64,000 bases of DNA from positions 27,111,201 through 27,175,200 of the forward strand of contig NC_085868.1 of NCBI RefSeq assembly GCF_034702125.1, in the 5' to 3' direction. Of this stretch, positions 1 through 12,500 are shown piece by piece. The position numbers were made by a program, and so were the translations under genes. The DNA comes from Engraulis encrasicolus. Its lineage: Eukaryota > Chordata > Actinopteri > Clupeiformes > Engraulidae. Position 1 is the first letter of the stretch. Every line of letters starts with the position of its first letter. The notes under the pieces were generated by a model. That model ran no database searches and had not been told where the DNA came from. It was given only the letters and a program-made list of their open reading frames with translations.

Positions 1-3000
1 ACAAGCTGATTACATTCGACCCAGACAACGACCAGGGCAGGTGTCGTTATGGACAAGACCCATTATTTGTTGAATGTGCAAGCTGTCAGATTCCTGCAGG
101 TTTTGCACTGAACCAAACCAGAATCGACGAGAAGGTAATAACATCTGCCTGTTCACCTGCCTGTGCATTGCTGTAGTGTTTCATGGTCTGTCGATATGCA
201 CTGATTTATCGAATTGAGCTACCGGTGTAGTATCTCCCTAGCCTGTTTCTCACTGACGTACGTGTGTGTCGCTCTGGAGCCCCCTGGTGGAGTTGTACAC
301 AAACGCACCGTCGCTGACAACCAGCCTAGTATCCCCCCTCCACTGAGTCACACTCACTCTTAAATTACTTCTTCAGGAATTACTTTAAAGGGACACTATG
401 TGAGATTTTTAGTTGTTTATTTCCAGTATTCATGCTGCCCATTCACTAATGTTACCTTTTTCATGAATACTTACCACCACCATCAAATTCTAAGTATTCA
501 TTATGACTGGAAAAATTGCGCTTTTCATACATGAAAAGGGGGATCTTCTCCATGGTCCGCCATTTTGAATTTCCAAATATAGCCATTTTTAGCTGCAAAA
601 ATGACTCTACTTGGACCATACTAGAAAATATTTGTGTATTACTTAGTAAACGTTCATGTAAAGATCAAATTTGGCAATAGGCAGCCCAGTTTCAATGAGC
701 AGCATAGTTGCAGTACCTTTTTTGACCATTTCCTGCACAGTGTCCCTTTTATACTTATTGATGTAGTCGTCTATATTTATTAATTTATTTACTCAACTCT
801 CACTTTATTCATATTATCAATTTACACAGAAATACATCTAAAGAACTTTTAAAGACAGGATATGGATAATTTTAGAATTCCATAAAGGGGAAATCCGATG
901 TAAACGGCTTAAACAGTGTTAAACCATGATGCTGAGCACTAACCTTTTCCACATACCTCATCTCCATACATCCCCTGCATTCAGAATTCCAGTGCTAGTT
1001 AGCCGATGCTAAAATTGGGCTTGTGTTGTGAGTCTGTCGGCACCGAAGTAGCCATTCATTATCTCCATTTTCCATCCATTTATGAGGCTCAAAGTTAGAA
1101 TAGAATAGAATATAATGGAATAGAAAGCCTTTATTGTCATTATACAAAGTATACTGAGATTTTAGCTTCCCTACAAGGTGCACAGTCCTTTACAGATGAA
1201 CATAGTCCAGTAAGTGTGAGTTCAGTGTCGTAACAGCTTTGGGGAAGAAGCTGTTCTTCATTCTATTGGTTCTGGCTGGTAATGCCTTGTAGCGCCTGCC
1301 AGAGGGCAACAGTGTGATGAGATAGAAGCCAGGATGTGAGGGATCTTTAATGATACTCCTGTCTCTACTTAGGCAGCGGGAGTTGTAGATGGTGGGTATG
1401 GGAGGCAGGGGGCAGCCTATGATTTTTTGCGCTGTTTACTGAAACAAAACAAAAAATGTCCAACCACTTCAATCTGTTTAGCTTTTTATTTGGCCATTAA
1501 AACAAAAAAAAGATTTAAGTGAACAGACAGTTCTCATTTTGCAGTCCTAGTTTGAGTAAGAGGAAAAGTGTCAATACACTGTAACCCACTGACTATACTG
1601 TATGGATGTTGTTTGAAGAAAATTTGATGGAGGTTTGGATAAAAGTTACTTTATTTCGATATGTACATTCAGCTAGTGTTTCTTTGTGTCTTTTTTCAGG
1701 ATTTCTGCACTTTAAGTTACAGCACTGCCTCAACTGGGGTCTATGGGCTGGAAGTTGTTGTGGAGGATTTTCCTCGACAAACCATCACATTGTCCTACAG
1801 AAATTCTGCATCAACTATCAGAGATCCTTACGGTCCAGGCAAAACTGCCCTCAGCCAAATTCCTCTGCACTTTGCAGTTAAGGGTAAGATGTATTTGCAT
1901 TTTTTGTTCAGTATGCAACATGCACACCCTGATTTTATTTCATTTCTTTTATTTCATTTTTAATAAGGTATGACATGTTGAAATCCCTGGTACAGTCCAC
2001 ATCTTGAACCAAAACCATTCCAAACATGTTAGCTGCTGCATTACTATTATTCCACAGGGTTTGTGAGTGATTCTCTAATTCGCCTACACTTTTAAGTCCG
2101 TGGATTTGGCAATTCCACTAACTATTCACTGTATCCAATGATGTTTTGGACATTAGAAAACATTTATCTTTCATATAATACAGAAAGTGTAGACATAGCA
2201 TTATTTCCCTCAGCAAGAATGAATATTTAATACTGGTTTTGGGCGTTTTCATGCCGTCCTGTTTTCCAAATGTCAGATTCATTCTTCATATTAGCATGTA
2301 AAGAAACTTGTTTTGCCCAAGACAATTGCAAATGTTGATTCACAGTAATCATCACAATATGACAAAACTGTCAGAAAGACCACTGTCCTTTCCATTATAC
2401 ATGAAATTTGCCATTTTGTGTGTGTCCACGAAAACTGTGTTAACCGTGTCACGGTCTGAAACCGCCTCCATAAATCAGTAATGGTTTGGTCTTAGGCCAT
2501 ACGAATAACATCACGTGATGTCATAACCTCTTTGGCAGGATACGGGAAGACTTTTTGGTAAATTTTGAGCTCCATCCTTCCATAATTTAATCCATTCTTT
2601 TTCATGTTCTCATAGCGGGAAAATTGCCTGTCAACAGTGTTATCAACATATTCATAAGAATCTGAATTAGAAATCACATGTAGAAAAACACAGATAAAGC
2701 ATACAGATACATGAATTGATTAAGGTGTTGTGGTGGAACTTCTGAGGTCCTCAGTTAGCACAACACCATAAAAATGGCTGAAATGTCAACGGTGTTACCG
2801 TCAATGGTGTTACAATTAAGTATGACAGTCAGGGTTGCCAGATGAGGCTGATGATTTCCAGCCCAAAAAATGATCAAAATCCGCCCTAAAAACCCGGCCA
2901 ATTCTATTGATTTATATGGCAGTGGGAAGGTTTTTCTGATAGATGCCATTTTTACCTGCACACGGCCATCCTAAGCAGCCCAATTGGGCGGGAACCAGCC

Positions 3001-6000
3001 CAATCTGGCAACACTGATGACAGTTGAGGAGGAGTATGTTTTTGCCAATTTATATCCATATTGACAGACAAACAAACAAAATAATTAGTGTTCTAGGGAG
3101 ATGGGTTTGTCTGATCTGTTTTTTTCTCCTAAAAAAGTGCCGACTTGTTCCCCTGCACTGTTGACCGTAACACAGTTGAGTTACACCGTTGACTGTTTTG
3201 AAAGTGTTTTTGCGCTATTGATCCCTTATGTTTTGGAAAAATCCTATGAACATACACTAGGGATTATCTCTGGAGAAGGAAGTCTTGTGTAAGGAGGGTG
3301 ACTATATTCAAATCAGACGTTACAGGGATTTATGATGAAAAATGTGTCAGTCTGTATCACAGTGACTCATAAAATCCTACTTATGAAGCTCAACAATCAC
3401 ATTCTCTATATCAGTTGCATAGATTAATGACAACATTACTGCTAAGGGACATAAGCAATTTCAAACATATATTGTTTCAACTCTGTAGTATTTTTATATA
3501 TGTTTGAAATGACATAGTATTTGTCCATAACACTGTTGACAAAATAATTAAGCAAATGTTTGCTTTCATTAGAGTATTTATCAAATGATTTAAGATTAAG
3601 CTTGGCAATTTGTTTGTTTGGAAACTTAAATATATACACTATGTAAACATCTAGGTCATTTAGTCGAAAAAAATACTGATAATTGACATTTTGCTTTTGC
3701 CAAAAGCGTAGGGAAATCGTAGAATCACTCTTATCTATCTTATTATCTACCAGGCTAGTACGAACTTCTGAATTGGAATTCAAAGTAATGCCATAATACC
3801 AACACTAGGTGGTGGTGGAAGCAGCTCAACAGGTGCCGGTAATATACACACACTGATAAATATACAGCACCATTCCCATTCCCATTTTGTCATTACCTTG
3901 AATTTCTTTGAATTTAATCTACACCACCCATTGAGAGTACATAGAACACCACCACCTAGTTATGGCATTACTGTGAATTTCAATTCATTACTGTGAATTT
4001 CAATTCGGAATTTTGTACAAGTCTGTTATCTACACACATATACAGCTCCAGGCCACTTTATTAGAATAGTGTGAAAAAGTTGATTTATTTCCATAATTCC
4101 ATCAAACTCTTCAATATACCCTGTAGATTTCGATGCCACGTTTTGGTGTCAACTCACCAGTTTAATTCTAACTTACCAAAAATAAAACCTCATTCATTTT
4201 CAATGGGCTGTCATTTCTGGTGATTTAGAATTAAACTGGTGAATTAGCGCCAAAACGTGGCATGGAAATCTACAGGGTATATTGAAGAGTGAAGTGCGGG
4301 TCACCAGGTCAACAAACAAGAACAGCTGACAGCAAAGCATCAAGGATATCTGGGCTTCCATAAATCCCATGTACTGTTTCTGCCATTGACTTCAATGTTA
4401 AACACATCATGGCAGTTATTAAGACAGAGAGAGTACCAACCAAGTATTGAACGTTGCATGATATGTAGATAGTACCAAATTTCAACTGATTTGATGTGAC
4501 CTGAATTTTGCTGAAAAAAATTGTGATTTTATCACAATATTCTGATGATGCGAATTCCCCAATTCATGGGTTTTCTGAGCTGGAAGCCCAAAATATGCAA
4601 AAATAAACAACTGAATGATTGGAATAGTGAATCTATAATACAAGACAGTTTAACATTATTGATGGAATTATGGAAATAAATCAACTTTTCCATGCTATTC
4701 TAATAAGGTGGTCTGGAGCTATATATATATATTCCTTATTGTGTTGACTGTGATGTGTGTTTGTCTTGTGTGTCCTTGTGCCACCACCAAAGCAATTTTC
4801 CATTTCATGTAAGTTTAATGGACAATAAAGAAGTCGAAGTGTAAGTCTACTGTTAAGTATTCTCACTGTCTGGTGTGCATTTGCTTTGTTTTAGTGGGGA
4901 TCATTTTGTGTTGTTTAGGTATGTGCATTATTGATTCATGACAAATCAACACTGCCGTTGTATGTTTGCAGTTGAGCCTGCTATTGCCTCTTGTGAGGAA
5001 GGTGTCTATCTGCCAAAGTTTATCGCCCCCACCCCCGCGAATGGAGAAACAATATACGCTGTGATCAACCAGGAACTTGAGATCATAGTCAATACAACAG
5101 CCTCTGCATCAAGGCAAGTCAGCTCACAGCCTAATGTATTGCAATGTACACTATATTATTCCATTGTACTTTATTTAATCGAAAAACAATACTGACAAGA
5201 CAATAGTGCTTTAAAGGTACACTGTATCATTTTTGTAGTAGTTTATTCATGAATTTGAATTTGCCATTGAATATATTACTACAACCATTGATTTCTACAG
5301 TAAGAACTGCCTTTCTTATGGCTTGGAAATTTTTAGTGATGAATAGGTGGACCACACTCTATTTAATTTGCCAGTGCTGGGTCCAACTCAATATCTAACC
5401 TCCCATCCTCTGCTTTTGCTTGTGGCCTCGTGAAGGCAAGACATCATTGGCGATAGGAGTTGTTTGTTTATTTAATATCTCGCTAAAGCACAATTCAAAA
5501 ATCATTTTATCATTGGCAGTCATGATGTTGAACGAGGAAAAGTCTTCCAAAAGTTGTGCCGAGGTTTAATTGTTCTCTCCACAGAGGCAGGATGTCAGCG
5601 AAGCACAAGGCCCAAAGCAAAGGGAGAGGATGGGAGGTTAGACATACAGCTGCACCCGCCGTCATCTTTGGCAGTTATACCCTCGTTGGTCTCAGTGGCG
5701 TCACATTCTACTGCACTATTTACCTTTCAGGGATTAGTGATATTCTGTCTGAATCTACCATGTTGGTTGTAACAGTTTTAATCAACTAGGAGCCCACCAA
5801 GCCCTACACAACAGCAAACCCATGCCCTCGTTAGCTGACCAGATCTCGAAATGGGCTGGGGAAAAAAAGGCATCTTCGGGTACTACCAAGGCTACAATGA
5901 GCCATTTGAATTGGCCAGAATTAACTGTATATCGTTCTGTCTCCCATCTTGAAGTATTCATGACCTTATCATCAGTGGACCCTTCAACATCACAGTCAAC

Positions 6001-8201
6001 AGCTATGGGAACAGCACCACACAGTTTGTCCTGAGATGGACTCCACGGACTGAAGACCTGGGGGAATACTTTCCTGTCTGCTTTGTTGCTGAAAGTAACC
6101 AGTCCAGGTAAGTGAATGTTAGGATAATGATGGTGAGTTTAAGATTTAAGACTGACAGAAATGAAGCTTGTTTTTAAAAATCACATGTTTAATTACGTTT
6201 AATTACTAATAATGTGATTACTTAAAAAGGACCTTCAAAAATACAATAATTATGGTGCTATATGTCGTCATACATTTCACAGAGGCCTGTGGATTATGTA
6301 TAGTAGGTTAATTTATATATAAACAAATACCAGTTAAAACACAGATAAAGTTGTGTAAATAATAATACTTAGTCAACTACCCTACCCACTAACTGTGATA
6401 CAAATGCTTTCAGCTTCTTCTATCAATCTGATATGCGATGCGTCCTTGTTGAAGTTGGAAATGGCACTGGTTTGTATTGTTTTAACACTATTTTTGTGTT
6501 GTTTTTTGTGCCGTAGGCCTAATTCCTACGCCAGTCCTTATATTGGTCTAAGCATGGTGACACCGCTTTCATGATTGTCTTGCTTTTGTAAGTACTTTTA
6601 TGAACAACATGTACCTTGCCTACAGATTCGGGCTCCTCTGTTCCAGTTGGAGAAACAACTAGTACGTACTTTATGATCTCTCTTTATCTCTCTCTCTCTC
6701 TCCCTCTCTCTCTTTATCTCTCTCTCTATTTATCTCTCTCTCTCTCCCTCTCTACTGTAGCGATGGAAGAGAAGGTTCGTGGCTTGTGTAATTTTACGAG
6801 TAATTTCTTCCCAAAGTAGCTTATATGTGTTGTTCTTTATCTGTTGACAGATTTTGTGGTTGGTGTAAGCATGATGGTTCGGTCTACACTTAATCTAACA
6901 GAGGCAAACCAAACCCAAACATTCCTGAGGCAGGTCAGTCTCCTTCATATATCCTCCACTAAGAGTAAGCTATAAGGTTGTATATAAATGTTAATTGACC
7001 ATGTATTTCAAATAAAGCATGACTTTTGTTGTATTGAAATGTAGTTTTCTTCAATGTACTTTGTTCAATGTAGTTTTCTTCAAATGTAGTTTGTTCAATA
7101 GATTTTAAATGAGCTTATCACCGTTGCTACTCAGCTGATTAATAATAGAGTGAAGACAGGAATATCAGGAAACAAACATAAGACAATCTAACCTTACATA
7201 CAGCACTTCAGTAAACATGCCCATGTTTACAGTGACTGGTGGCAGGGATGACAGGTGCCATTTTTAAGTAGGCATCTCGACAGGCACCTCTTGGAACTAG
7301 TTCGACTAGTGCGTAGGGATGACGAAAATGTAAAAAAACCCTGAACCGGCTACTAAGCTTCATTAACCGGTGATTAACCGGTTAACTGGTTAGAACATTT
7401 TAACCGGTTAATGTTAATCCGGTTGACTACCGGTTAAACGGCTATTGGTTAATATCCCTACTAGAACGCCTTTACGTTTCACAGCCTGGGGTTATGGTGG
7501 TGATCTACCAGTATGCGATGCGAACTTCGCAGTGTTATTGCCTTTTTAAGGACATTAAAGCTTTCAAGCTTGTACAAGTTTATGGTCCACCAGTACGTGA
7601 TGCGAACTTCACAGTGTTATGGTGCCTGGTGGTGTTATACTTAGGTCCTCATCAGCTCTTCAATTAAGTGGAGTAGACTTTATTAATGCCCTAAGGAGAA
7701 ATTATGTAGTTGACCATTCATACAACAATGTACATTAGTAGGACAGTGAGACAGTGGCATCAATTAGAACTGTGACTATACAACACATACATAAATCAGA
7801 AATAAATACTAGGTCATGATAGCCAGCGGCCATTGTTAAAAAGTCTGATCACTCTAAGAACAAAAGACTGTGGGGGGTTTGACTGTTTGATTATTTGCTA
7901 TACTGCATGCAGAGGTATCGTAATAGGGGGGTAAAGTGGAACTGAGATACAGGGAGTCATATACTGTATGCATATGTGCGGCCTGTCCATTGGTGAATGG
8001 AGAATTGGAGAATTTGGTGCGACACACCTGATTGCATAGTACAGTATATATAATAAAGGCTTACTTCATTGGCTGAGTGAAATGAATAAAGCATTATTTT
8101 ATGTCTTTCAGTTTAAAGAAGAGCTGGTCAAGAGGGGTCTGTCCAACTCAACCAGTGTGAGGCTAAGGAAAGTGGAGCAGGTGGAGCAGGCGGAGCCATG
8201 A
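1..8201 (+). CDS. Secreted cysteine-rich glycoprotein, tandem copy A (5' part outside window)
   Basis: This is the 3' part of a multi-exon gene whose first exons lie left of the window. Exons read from the sequence: 1-134, 1700-1883, 4972-5113, 5955-6107, 6414-6469, a possible 36-nt exon 6626-6661, 6851-6933 and 8112-8201 (TGA). All reading phases agree, giving about 291 residues. Recognisable stretches are KLITFDPDNDQGRCRYG, CASCQIPAGFALNQ, VYGLEVVVEDFPRQTITLSY, CEEGVYLPKFIAPTPANG, FVLRWTPRTEDLGEYFPVCF and YQSDMRCVLVEVG. These align exon by exon with the complete neighbouring copy B. There are N-glycosylation sequons (NTT, NST) and no membrane segment. Intron 5114-5954 starts with GC rather than GT. 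I do not recognise a named family. It resembles uncharacterised teleost secreted proteins I have seen, but its function is unknown. The reading frame is intact in the visible part. Confidence 0.82.
387..750. mobile_element. Miniature inverted-repeat element, family M1, copy 1
   Basis: The ends AAAGGGACACTATG and CACAGTGTCCCTTT are inverted. The interior (GTTGTTTATTTCCAG, CATGAAAAGGGGGATCTTC) recurs at 11.4, 13.8, 22.8, 23.3 and 53.1 kb. It has no coding capacity and lies in an intron of copy A. Confidence 0.8.
1090..1435 (-). mobile_element. Rex1-type LINE fragment
   Basis: GAAGCTGTTCTTCATTCTATT, CGCCTGCCAGAGGGCAAC and the AAAGCCTTTATTGTCATTAT end match the antisense 3' part of fish Rex1-like LINEs as I know them. 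It is truncated and non-coding. The region 1436-1699 shows nothing else recognisable. Confidence 0.55.
2830..3015. mobile_element. Miniature element ending in GTTGCCAGAT, family M2
   Basis: It starts AGGGTTGCCAGATGA and ends CCCAATCTGGCAACACT, the inverse. A related copy lies at 45.3 kb. The flanks 1884-2829 and 3016-3740 hold AT-rich intron sequence with no gene seen. Confidence 0.6.
3741..4033. mobile_element. Inverted-repeat miniature element
   Basis: GTAATGCCATAATACCAACACTAGGTGGTGG on the left is mirrored by CACCACCACCTAGTTATGGCATTAC on the right. The outer parts (CTAGTACGAACTTCTGAATTG and its inverse) also pair. The right arm has a 20-bp internal duplication. Confidence 0.65.
4041..4722. 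mobile_element. Tc1/mariner-like foldback element, copy 1
   Basis: The termini TACAGCTCCAGGCC and GGTCTGGAGCTA are inverted and flanked by TA. The left arm has lost part of the sequence that pairs in the longer copy at 26.1 kb. It sits in the copy A intron before exon 4972. Confidence 0.7.
5114..5954 (+). other. GC-AG intron of copy A
   Basis: The exon ending TCA-AG is followed by GCAAGT, the standard non-canonical GC donor consensus. Joining to the acceptor after CTTGAAG gives A-S-S-I-H-D-L in frame. The only nearby GT (5118) breaks the frame. The same junction occurs in copy B. Confidence 0.8.
5400..5645. mobile_element. Inverted-repeat element related to family M3
   Basis: CCCATCCTCTGCTTTTGCTTGTGGCCT pairs with AGGCCCAAAGCAAAGGGAGAGGATGGG. 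It lies inside the GC-AG intron of copy A and accounts for much of its extra length over copy B. Confidence 0.55.
7314..7460. mobile_element. hAT-like miniature element
   Basis: The ends TAGGGATGAC and AATATCCCTA are flanked by CTAGTGCG and CTAGAACG, an 8-bp target duplication with two mismatches. The interior is a run of AACCGGTTAA repeats. Confidence 0.65.
7671..7905 (-). mobile_element. LINE 3' fragment (Rex-type), antisense
   Basis: The GACTTTATTAATGCCCTAAGG end and CACTCTAAGAACAAAAGACTG resemble antisense fish Rex-type LINE tails. It lies in the last intron of copy A. Confidence 0.35.
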
Positions 8202-8503
8202 TGACTGCTGATCTTCTGGAAGGGGCAGAGGGCGGAGCCTAGGAAAAGGACATTCTTTTGTTGGGTGTATGTCAACCGCTTCCTCCTACCCTGTCCTGTG
8301 CCCTCTGGCCTCCTGACAAGGCTCAGCGACATTTATGAAATATCTTACAGAAACACAATTCAAAAGGTTTGCAATCGGGATGTTGAATGGGGAAAAGCCC
8401 TTCAAACGTTGCTCTGAACTGGTTGGCAGCTTTTTTTTCTCCACAGAGGTGGAGCGACACAGGGGAAAGAGGACAGAAGCCAGAGGAAATGTAATAGTAA
8501 ATG

Positions 8504-8617
8504 CTCTGTTTTAACTTTTTTCATTGTGGTTTCTGAAAGATGACTTTTGTGGCATACTATGCCACAAAAGCCATCTTTCAGACACCACGTCCACAATGAA
8601 AAAAAGTTAAAACAGAG
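8504..8617. repeat. Hairpin palindrome with 7-bp centre
   Basis: CTCTGTTTTAACTTTTTTCATTG and its inverse flank a centre TGGCATACTATGCCA. The arms are about 50 bp with few mismatches. It lies between copies A and B. Confidence 0.8.
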
Positions 8618-8857
8618 TGTATTGGCACTTCTGTTATGTGTTGGTGGTGGTGTACTGTATGTCTTTCTGCCATTGGTCTGCAGATGGCGCTGTGACAAAG
8701 GGCATGCTGCTTATCTGGTTTTAAATTAAAATCTCTTCTAAAAAAAGGCGTTCTAAAATTATAGGCTTTCATCACTGATGTTCCCCCAGTTGCTTTCTTT
8801 CATTTCACACTTCTTACAGTAGGCAAAATTCATTTCTGCAGATACTCGTATTCTTCA

Positions 8858-8922
8858 TGAATGAATGAATGAATGATTGATTAATTAATTAATTAATTAA
8901 TTAATTAATTAATTAATTAATT
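8858..8922. repeat. (GAAT)n and (TTAA)n microsatellite
   Basis: A short GAAT run passes into about 40 bp of TTAA repeats. The rest of the A-B intergenic stretch (8923-9558) has no recognisable feature beyond the start region of copy B. Confidence 0.85.
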
Positions 8923-9558
8923 TTTCAATGAACACTCTGCTATGAGACAAATGGTTCTGACAGTATGGAGTGGAAGAGGAACACAAGTAAAGATGTTAAG
9001 TAGGCTACACAGTCTTACTGCGCGGTTTGCCTCACCTAGTCAGGTTCGTTGAACAGCATTCCTTTTTCATTAGTACTTCACTTACATTCATTGTCAACGT
9101 CCTTCCTGACAGTCTCATGTGGACAATACTGTGTGTTGTCGGCTCCTGAAAAACATGAATAAATGAAAAATGTGCATTTCTCTTGATAAGACATGGCATC
9201 ACGGTTCATTTCACTAAACTTGTCAGGTTACATTTCATTTTTTCGCTTTGTCAACATGTTTGGCGCTTACAATGAGATTACTCAGATTAGTGACTGGGAT
9301 TCACTCACAACTCAATAAATTGTATATGACATTAAGTGGTTCTACAATATATCCGCTAAAGCATTTAGATTCACCTACACCTCTGTAAAATACTGTATAC
9401 ATGACATAATGCATTTGAAAATAAATTGTAATTGTGAAGTATGTTGACCCTAATCTAGGAAATTGAGATGACTTATCAGGAAGTAAAATCACAATGTGCA
9501 TGCAAGGTCAGAGTGTTCAAGCCACTTTCACTTCAGTTAGGCGAGAGAACCAGACATC

Positions 9559-12500
9559 ATGTCTGTCTGTACTCATGTCCAGCTTTTGCTGCTACTGCCT
9601 ACTATTACCTTTGCCAGCCACTTCTGGGGTGGATCAGTGTCATTTTCTCCCAAAGGAATGAACTCGGACGGCTCTTACGAGGTAATGAAAATAACTTTCT
9701 TCTATTTTGTAACCCATGAAAATACATTCTTAAATGACATTACAAGAAATGTATTTTACAACCCCCTCCCCATGTCTCTTTTTACATCCAACAATTTATT
9801 GATTTCTGTCTTTCAGTTGGAGATGCGATACAAACAAACTTTTGATAGTTGTGGATATTTTTTTGGGGGTGTCTGCCTCAGTGGATCATGTGGCTTTGTG
9901 GCCAGCACTGAAACTAAAACGATATACAGCACAGGTGGCAGGAACCCAGACCATTTCAACTGGTGCCAGACTGAAGAAATTGTTACACGAACGATTGCAG
10001 ATGATCAACCATTTAGTTTGCTGTGAGTTGCTTTTCAGATCACAGATTATTCAAAGTCATTAAAAGGCAGTACTGTAGCATTATTTTGCTTTTGGTTACA
10101 GACAGGTCTCCTGTTGTTGGGTGAGCCTTACAAATGGATTTTCAGGTTGGAGGCTACTCACAGTGGTGGATCTGGGAAAGCGGAGTGACACGAATGAACC
10201 AAACAGATCCCCAGTGACTACCAGTATATCATTTGTCAGGTATTTATACTGAAACTGTGATTAGAATATTCATTACACATATACTGAAAATGTGACCATG
10301 AAAATAATGTGCTGGGATGGGTGTTAGTGATTAAAAAAACCCACAATAACAACAACACTTAAATTAATATTATGTTTCACTTAATGACAGAGTCCCACAG
10401 AACTGCCCACGAACGTACAAGCTGATAACATTCGACCCAGACAACGATGAGGGCAGGTGTCGATACGGAGTATCAGGAAGTAATGAGTGTGAAGGCTGTC
10501 AGATTCCTACAGGCTTTGCTCTGAACCAAGCCAGAATCAACGAGAAGGTAAAACACACATCTGTGTCTCCATCTTACTTGCATTACATTACATTACGTTT
10601 GATTTAGGTGACATTTGTCTCCAAAGCGTCTTAAAGTTATTATTACGGAACATTGATTACAAAACCTGGAGCAATGTCAGGTTAGGTGCCTTGCACCGGC
10701 TATGGGTGAACATGTAGGGAGGGATACACCTTCTTCCCATTGGTGGGATTCAAACCTGCAAGCCTCTTTTTCCAAAAATGGTTTTTCACACTATCTTTCA
10801 GTACTGCTTTTGGGTACTAGTTTGGGGGAGGTTAAAAGAGAAAATACAGCATGCGCAATAAAGATAATAGATAATAAGGCCCAGCAAGAATTAAACATGT
10901 GATTGATACAGTGAGTCGAGATCAACGCTGACAGATGAACGGCTTGATGAATGGAAATACAGCAGTAACTTTGTTCATTTCTCACAAAGGAGAGTTGTAT
11001 TACAGTTTACTAAACCAGAGAAGCTGATCCTCAATGTGGCTTATTGATTTTTTATGTGTTAACAGAAACCACTGCTTATAGAAGTCACAAGATTTATTTA
11101 AGTCAGAAGTTTTATCCCTACTAAGAAAAAGTGGTATTTTGCATAAATAGCCTTAATACTTCTCTCTTTTCAGGATTTCTGCACTGTAAGTTACACCAAT
11201 GCCTCAACTGGGGTGTATGGGTTGGAGGTCGTTGTGGAGGATTTCCCTCAACAAACCATCACATTGTCCTACAGAAATAATTCTTTGTCTCTCAGAGGTC
11301 CTTATGGTTCAGGCACTGGTGCACTAAGCCAAATTCCTCTGCACTTTGCAGTTAAGGGTAAGATATTCTTGCAATTTGCGTGTTGTTTTTTTAAGGGACA
11401 CTGTGCTAGATTTTTAGTTGTTTATTTCCAGAATTCATGCTACCCATTCACTAATGTTAACTTTTTCATGAATACTTGCCACTACCATCAAATTCTAAGT
11501 ATTCATTATGACTCAGAAAATTACACATTGCATAGGCTACATGAAAAGGGGGTCTTCTCCATGGTCCGCCATTTTGAATTTCCAAAAATAGCCATTTTTA
11601 GCTGCAAAAATGACCATACTTGGACCATACTAGAACATATTTGTTTATTACTTAGTAAACTTTCATGTAAAGATCAAATGTGGCAATAGGCAGCCCAGTT
11701 TCAATGAGCAGCATAGTTGCAGTACCTTTTTTGACCATTTCCTGCACAGTGTATCTTTCAATTTTATATGTATTTCATTTAATTTACACAAACGTAATCA
11801 GGCACTGCAAGTACAGTTCACCTATTGATCCAATCTGATTCTGACCATACTATTGGTTGTGTTACTATTGTTCATTCCTCTCACTGTTGTAGGGAGGAGT
11901 ATAATTACTCAATTGAGTCTAAATTGCTGACTGTCTGGTGTGTATTTGTTTTCTGTGTGTGTTGTTCATTAATGACAAATCAGCATTGCTATTGTATGTT
12001 ATAGTTGAGCCTGCAATTGCCTCTTGTGAGGAAGGTGTCTATTTGCCAAAGTTTATCGCCCCCACCCCTGCGAATGGAGAAACAATACACGCTAACATCA
12101 ACCAGGAACTTGAGATCATAGTCAATACAACAGCCTCTGCATCAAGGCAAGTCAGCCAGCAGCTCATCACTATTTTAATGTATTGTTCCAGCACTTCGCT
12201 CTAAGAACTTGCTTTCAGGGAATGGACATTTTGAGTCTGATTTTGCCATTACCTTGGGCATCAGATTGTGCATTTACCATAACTTGTAACTGTTTATCGT
12301 TCTGTCTCCCATCTTGAAGTATTCATGACCTCATCATCAGTGGACCCCTCAACATCGCAGTCAACAGCTATGGGAACAGCACCACACAGTTTGTCCTGAG
12401 ATGGACTCCAAGGACTGAAGACCTGGGGGAGTACTTTCCTGTCTGCTTCGTTGCTGAAAGTAACCACAACATGTAAGTCTAAACTAATGATTGTGAGTTT

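Noticed and set aside
3442..3783. 113-aa minus-strand ORF
   Set aside because: AT-rich intron sequence inside copy A running into an inverted-repeat element; composition is low-complexity and no family is visible.
8611..8729. Hairpin at 8.5 kb as a microRNA gene
   Set aside because: The symmetry extends fully to the centre with almost no loop and the arms are too perfect and A/T-run rich; a miniature element is more likely.
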